Below, piece by piece: positions 62,239 to 64,000 of a stretch of 64,000 nt of DNA (position 1 is its first letter; each line of letters starts with the position of its first letter). The notes beneath the pieces were generated by a model that saw only the letters and a list, made by a program, of their open reading frames with translations, made no database searches and was not told the origin of the DNA. The stretch covers positions 3,596,001 through 3,660,000 of the forward strand of contig NZ_JACIFP010000001.1 of assembly GCF_014197435.1 (NCBI RefSeq). The letters are read 5' to 3'. Made by a program: the position numbers and the translations under genes. The stretch comes from Gordonia humi (GTDB taxonomy: Bacteria; Actinomycetota; Actinomycetes; Mycobacteriales; Mycobacteriaceae).

Positions 62239-63374
62239 CCGATACAGATCTCGATGCCGCTCGATCAGCGGAAACCGTCGACGATGTCGTCCGGGCGCAC
62301 GCCGAACAGGCCTTCGCCGATGAACTCGCCGCGCTCGCCGCAGCCGACGACCGCCCCCGTCCGCCGCAGTGGAAGCTGTCGCCGTGGGCGGTGTCGACCT
62401 ATCTGCTCGGCGGAACACTCGCCGACGGCACCGAGATCAGCCCGAAGTACATCGGCAGCCGCCGACTCATCGAGATCGCCGTCGCCTCGTTGGCCACCGA
62501 TCGCGCGCTGCTTCTCCTCGGCGTGCCCGGCACCGCCAAATCGTGGGTCAGCGAACACCTGGCGGCCGCGGTCAGCGGCGACTCGACACTCGTGGTCCAG
62601 GGCACGGCCGGCACCGGCGAGGAGACCATCCGCTACGGCTGGAACTACGCGAGCCTCCTCGCACACGGTCCCTCGCGCGACGCCCTCGTTCCCGGCCCGG
62701 TGATGCGCGCGATGGACACCGGCGCCATCGCCCGCATCGAAGAACTCACCCGGATCCCCGCGGACGTGCAGGACTCGCTCATCACGATCCTGTCGGAGAA
62801 GACGCTCCCGGTCCCCGAACTCGACTCGGAGGTCCAGGCACGGCGCGGCTTCAACGTGATCGCCACCGCCAACAACCGCGACAAGGGCGTCAACGATCTC
62901 TCGTCGGCGCTGCGACGCCGCTTCACCACCGTCGTGCTTCCGCTGCCGGACTCACTCGACGACGAGGTCGACATCGTCACGCGACGTGTCAGCAGTCTCG
63001 GCGCATCCCTCGACCTGCCCGCCGAGCTCGAGTCGCTGAGCGAGATCCGGCGCGTCGTCACGGTGATGCGCGAACTGCGCGGCGGCGTCACCGCCGACGG
63101 ACGCACCACCATCAAGTCGCCGAGCTCCACCCTGTCGACGGCCGAGGCGATCTCCGTCGTGACGAGCGGTCTGAGCCTGGCCGCGCACTTCGGCGACGGA
63201 GTGGTCGGCGCCGACGACGTCGCGGCGGGCCTTCTCGGCGCGGTGGTCAAGGATCCGGTGGGCGACGCCGTCGTCTGGGACGAGTATCTGGAGACCGTGG
63301 TCCGCGGTCGCGACGGCTGGGACGATCTGTATCGGGCCTGCCGCGACCTGGGGCCGGCCTCGGAGAAGGCGTGA
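62235..63374 (+). CDS. MoxR-type AAA+ ATPase
   Basis: 379 residues from the ATG at 62235 (AGGAGG 9 bases upstream). AAA+ motifs: Walker A GVPGTAKS at 96-103, a Walker-B-like region (GAIARIEELTRIPADVQDSL), sensor 1 ATANNRDKG and arginine finger region LSSALRRRF. MoxR ATPases act as chaperones that remodel protein partners, usually with a von Willebrand A (MIDAS) protein. The N-terminal ~85 residues (WKLSPWAVSTYLLGG) are specific to this SWIM/DUF5682 branch. Both neighbours overlap by 4 bases, so the four genes are one translationally coupled operon. Confidence 0.9.
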   Translation: MTDTDLDAARSAETVDDVVRAHAEQAFADELAALAAADDRPRPPQWKLSPWAVSTYLLGGTLADGTEISPKYIGSRRLIEIAVASLATDRALLLLGVPGTAKSWVSEHLAAAVSGDSTLVVQGTAGTGEETIRYGWNYASLLAHGPSRDALVPGPVMRAMDTGAIARIEELTRIPADVQDSLITILSEKTLPVPELDSEVQARRGFNVIATANNRDKGVNDLSSALRRRFTTVVLPLPDSLDDEVDIVTRRVSSLGASLDLPAELESLSEIRRVVTVMRELRGGVTADGRTTIKSPSSTLSTAEAISVVTSGLSLAAHFGDGVVGADDVAAGLLGAVVKDPVGDAVVWDEYLETVVRGRDGWDDLYRACRDLGPASEKA

Positions 63375-64000
63375 GCGGACAGTCCACGCCCGGGCTGCAC
63401 GTCCTCGGCATCCGACACCACGGACCCGGCTCGGCGCGGTCGGTCGCGGCCGCGCTCGACGAGTTGGCCCCGGATCTGGTCTTGGTCGAGGGCCCGCCCG
63501 AGCTGACCGCGATCCTGCCGTTCCTCGCCGACGAGGCGACGGCTCCTCCCGTGGCGGGCTTGGCGTACGACGTCGACGAGCCGCGGCGCGCGTCGTTCTA
63601 CCCGCTCGCGGTGTTCTCCCCCGAATGGGTCGCGACGCGCTGGGCGCTGAGCCGCACCGTCGACGTCGCCTGGATCGACCTGCCCGCGGCCTCGACGGCG
63701 GCGATCCGAGCGGCCGTCTCGGACACCGGAGAGTTCACGGAGCCCTCCGACGAGACCGTCACCGATCCGATCGGCGCCCTCGCGGCCGCTGCCGGCTACG
63801 ACGATCCCGAACGCTGGTGGGAGGACGCCGTCGAACACCGATCGGGCACCGCCGTCGAACGGTTCGCCGACATCACCGAGGCGATCGCCGAACTCCGTCG
63901 AGACGAGCCGACGCCCACACCGCTGGTCGACGACGACAAGGTCCTCGACGTGCGGGCCGCGGCGGCGCCGACCGGTGCCGCGATGACCGCGGTCCGCGAG
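63371..64000 (+). CDS. DUF5682-family protein, 3' end outside window
   Basis: Starts at the GTG overlapping the MoxR stop (GTGA) and is open to the window end, giving 210 codons seen. The start LHVLGIRHHGPGSARSVAAA, followed by LDELAPDLVLVEGPPELTAI, is characteristic of DUF5682, large proteins always near MoxR genes. The H-H-G-P-G and V-E-G-P-P motifs recall the start of TraB/ChaN-like folds, so a metal or haem-binding hydrolase fold is possible but unproved. A VWA-domain gene is expected next, beyond the window. Confidence 0.72.
   Translation, partial: MSGQSTPGLHVLGIRHHGPGSARSVAAALDELAPDLVLVEGPPELTAILPFLADEATAPPVAGLAYDVDEPRRASFYPLAVFSPEWVATRWALSRTVDVAWIDLPAASTAAIRAAVSDTGEFTEPSDETVTDPIGALAAAAGYDDPERWWEDAVEHRSGTAVERFADITEAIAELRRDEPTPTPLVDDDKVLDVRAAAAPTGAAMTAVRE

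Overview
The window is GC-rich, densely coded chromosomal DNA from an actinobacterium. The gene order tsnR-rplT-rpmI-infC, uvrA, MBL hydrolase, universal stress protein, uvrB, DUF402 protein, coaE, rpsA, polA, pdtaR, tesB, pyk, lgt, trpA-trpB-trpC is, in reverse orientation, the same backbone as the trpC-to-tsnR segment of Mycobacterium tuberculosis (about Rv1611-Rv1644). Together with an IdeR-type iron box, PafBC-type DNA-damage promoters and many leaderless starts, this points to Mycobacteriales. Gordonia or a close relative is my best guess, from general impression only. I see no transposase, phage gene, CRISPR array or rRNA; there is one tRNA (Leu, CAA).

Layout. 1-5.5 kb: end of an RCC1-like protein, the tsnR/L20/L35/IF3 block (IF3 appears to start at AUC), two small hypotheticals, a secreted lipase and a degenerate HemK-like methyltransferase. 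5.5-17.6 kb: uvrA, an MBL hydrolase, a DoxX protein, helD, a universal stress protein, uvrB, a Rieske lipoprotein, a DUF402 protein and a Q/P-rich membrane protein. 17.6-23.7 kb: an MHS transporter, a TetR regulator, an SNF2 helicase/SWIM protein pair and coaE. 23.7-35.6 kb: an accessory catabolic island lying between coaE and rpsA, which are neighbours in M. tuberculosis. 35.7-39.3 kb: an iron-box methyltransferase, a VanZ-like protein and rpsA. 39.4-48.3 kb: a 2H phosphoesterase, a methyltransferase, an amino-acid ABC transporter, an IMDH-like dehydrogenase, polA, pdtaR and tRNA-Leu. 48.5-59.3 kb: a CocE-type hydrolase, a broken cutC, tesB, pyk, lgt and trpABC. 59.5-64 kb: an operon SWIM protein-DUF5691-MoxR ATPase-DUF5682 that runs off the window.

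The catabolic island encodes every enzyme from 3-hydroxyanthranilate to pyruvate plus acetyl-CoA: ring dioxygenase, ACMS decarboxylase, aminomuconate-semialdehyde dehydrogenase, RidA-type deaminase, oxalocrotonate decarboxylase, hydratase, aldolase and acylating acetaldehyde dehydrogenase. It also has an MHS transporter, IclR and LysR regulators and an arylformamidase-like hydrolase. No kynureninase, kynurenine monooxygenase or tryptophan dioxygenase is present.

The most notable regulatory signal is a shared promoter form, (T)TGTCGG(A/T)G-N8-TANNNT, upstream of uvrA, uvrB and polA and also of the uncharacterised SWIM/DUF5691/MoxR/DUF5682 operon. That predicts the operon is DNA-damage inducible. 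Other signals are an iron box on an orphan methyltransferase, paired palindromes and triple 17-bp repeats at island promoters, and a 16-bp duplication that frameshifts cutC.
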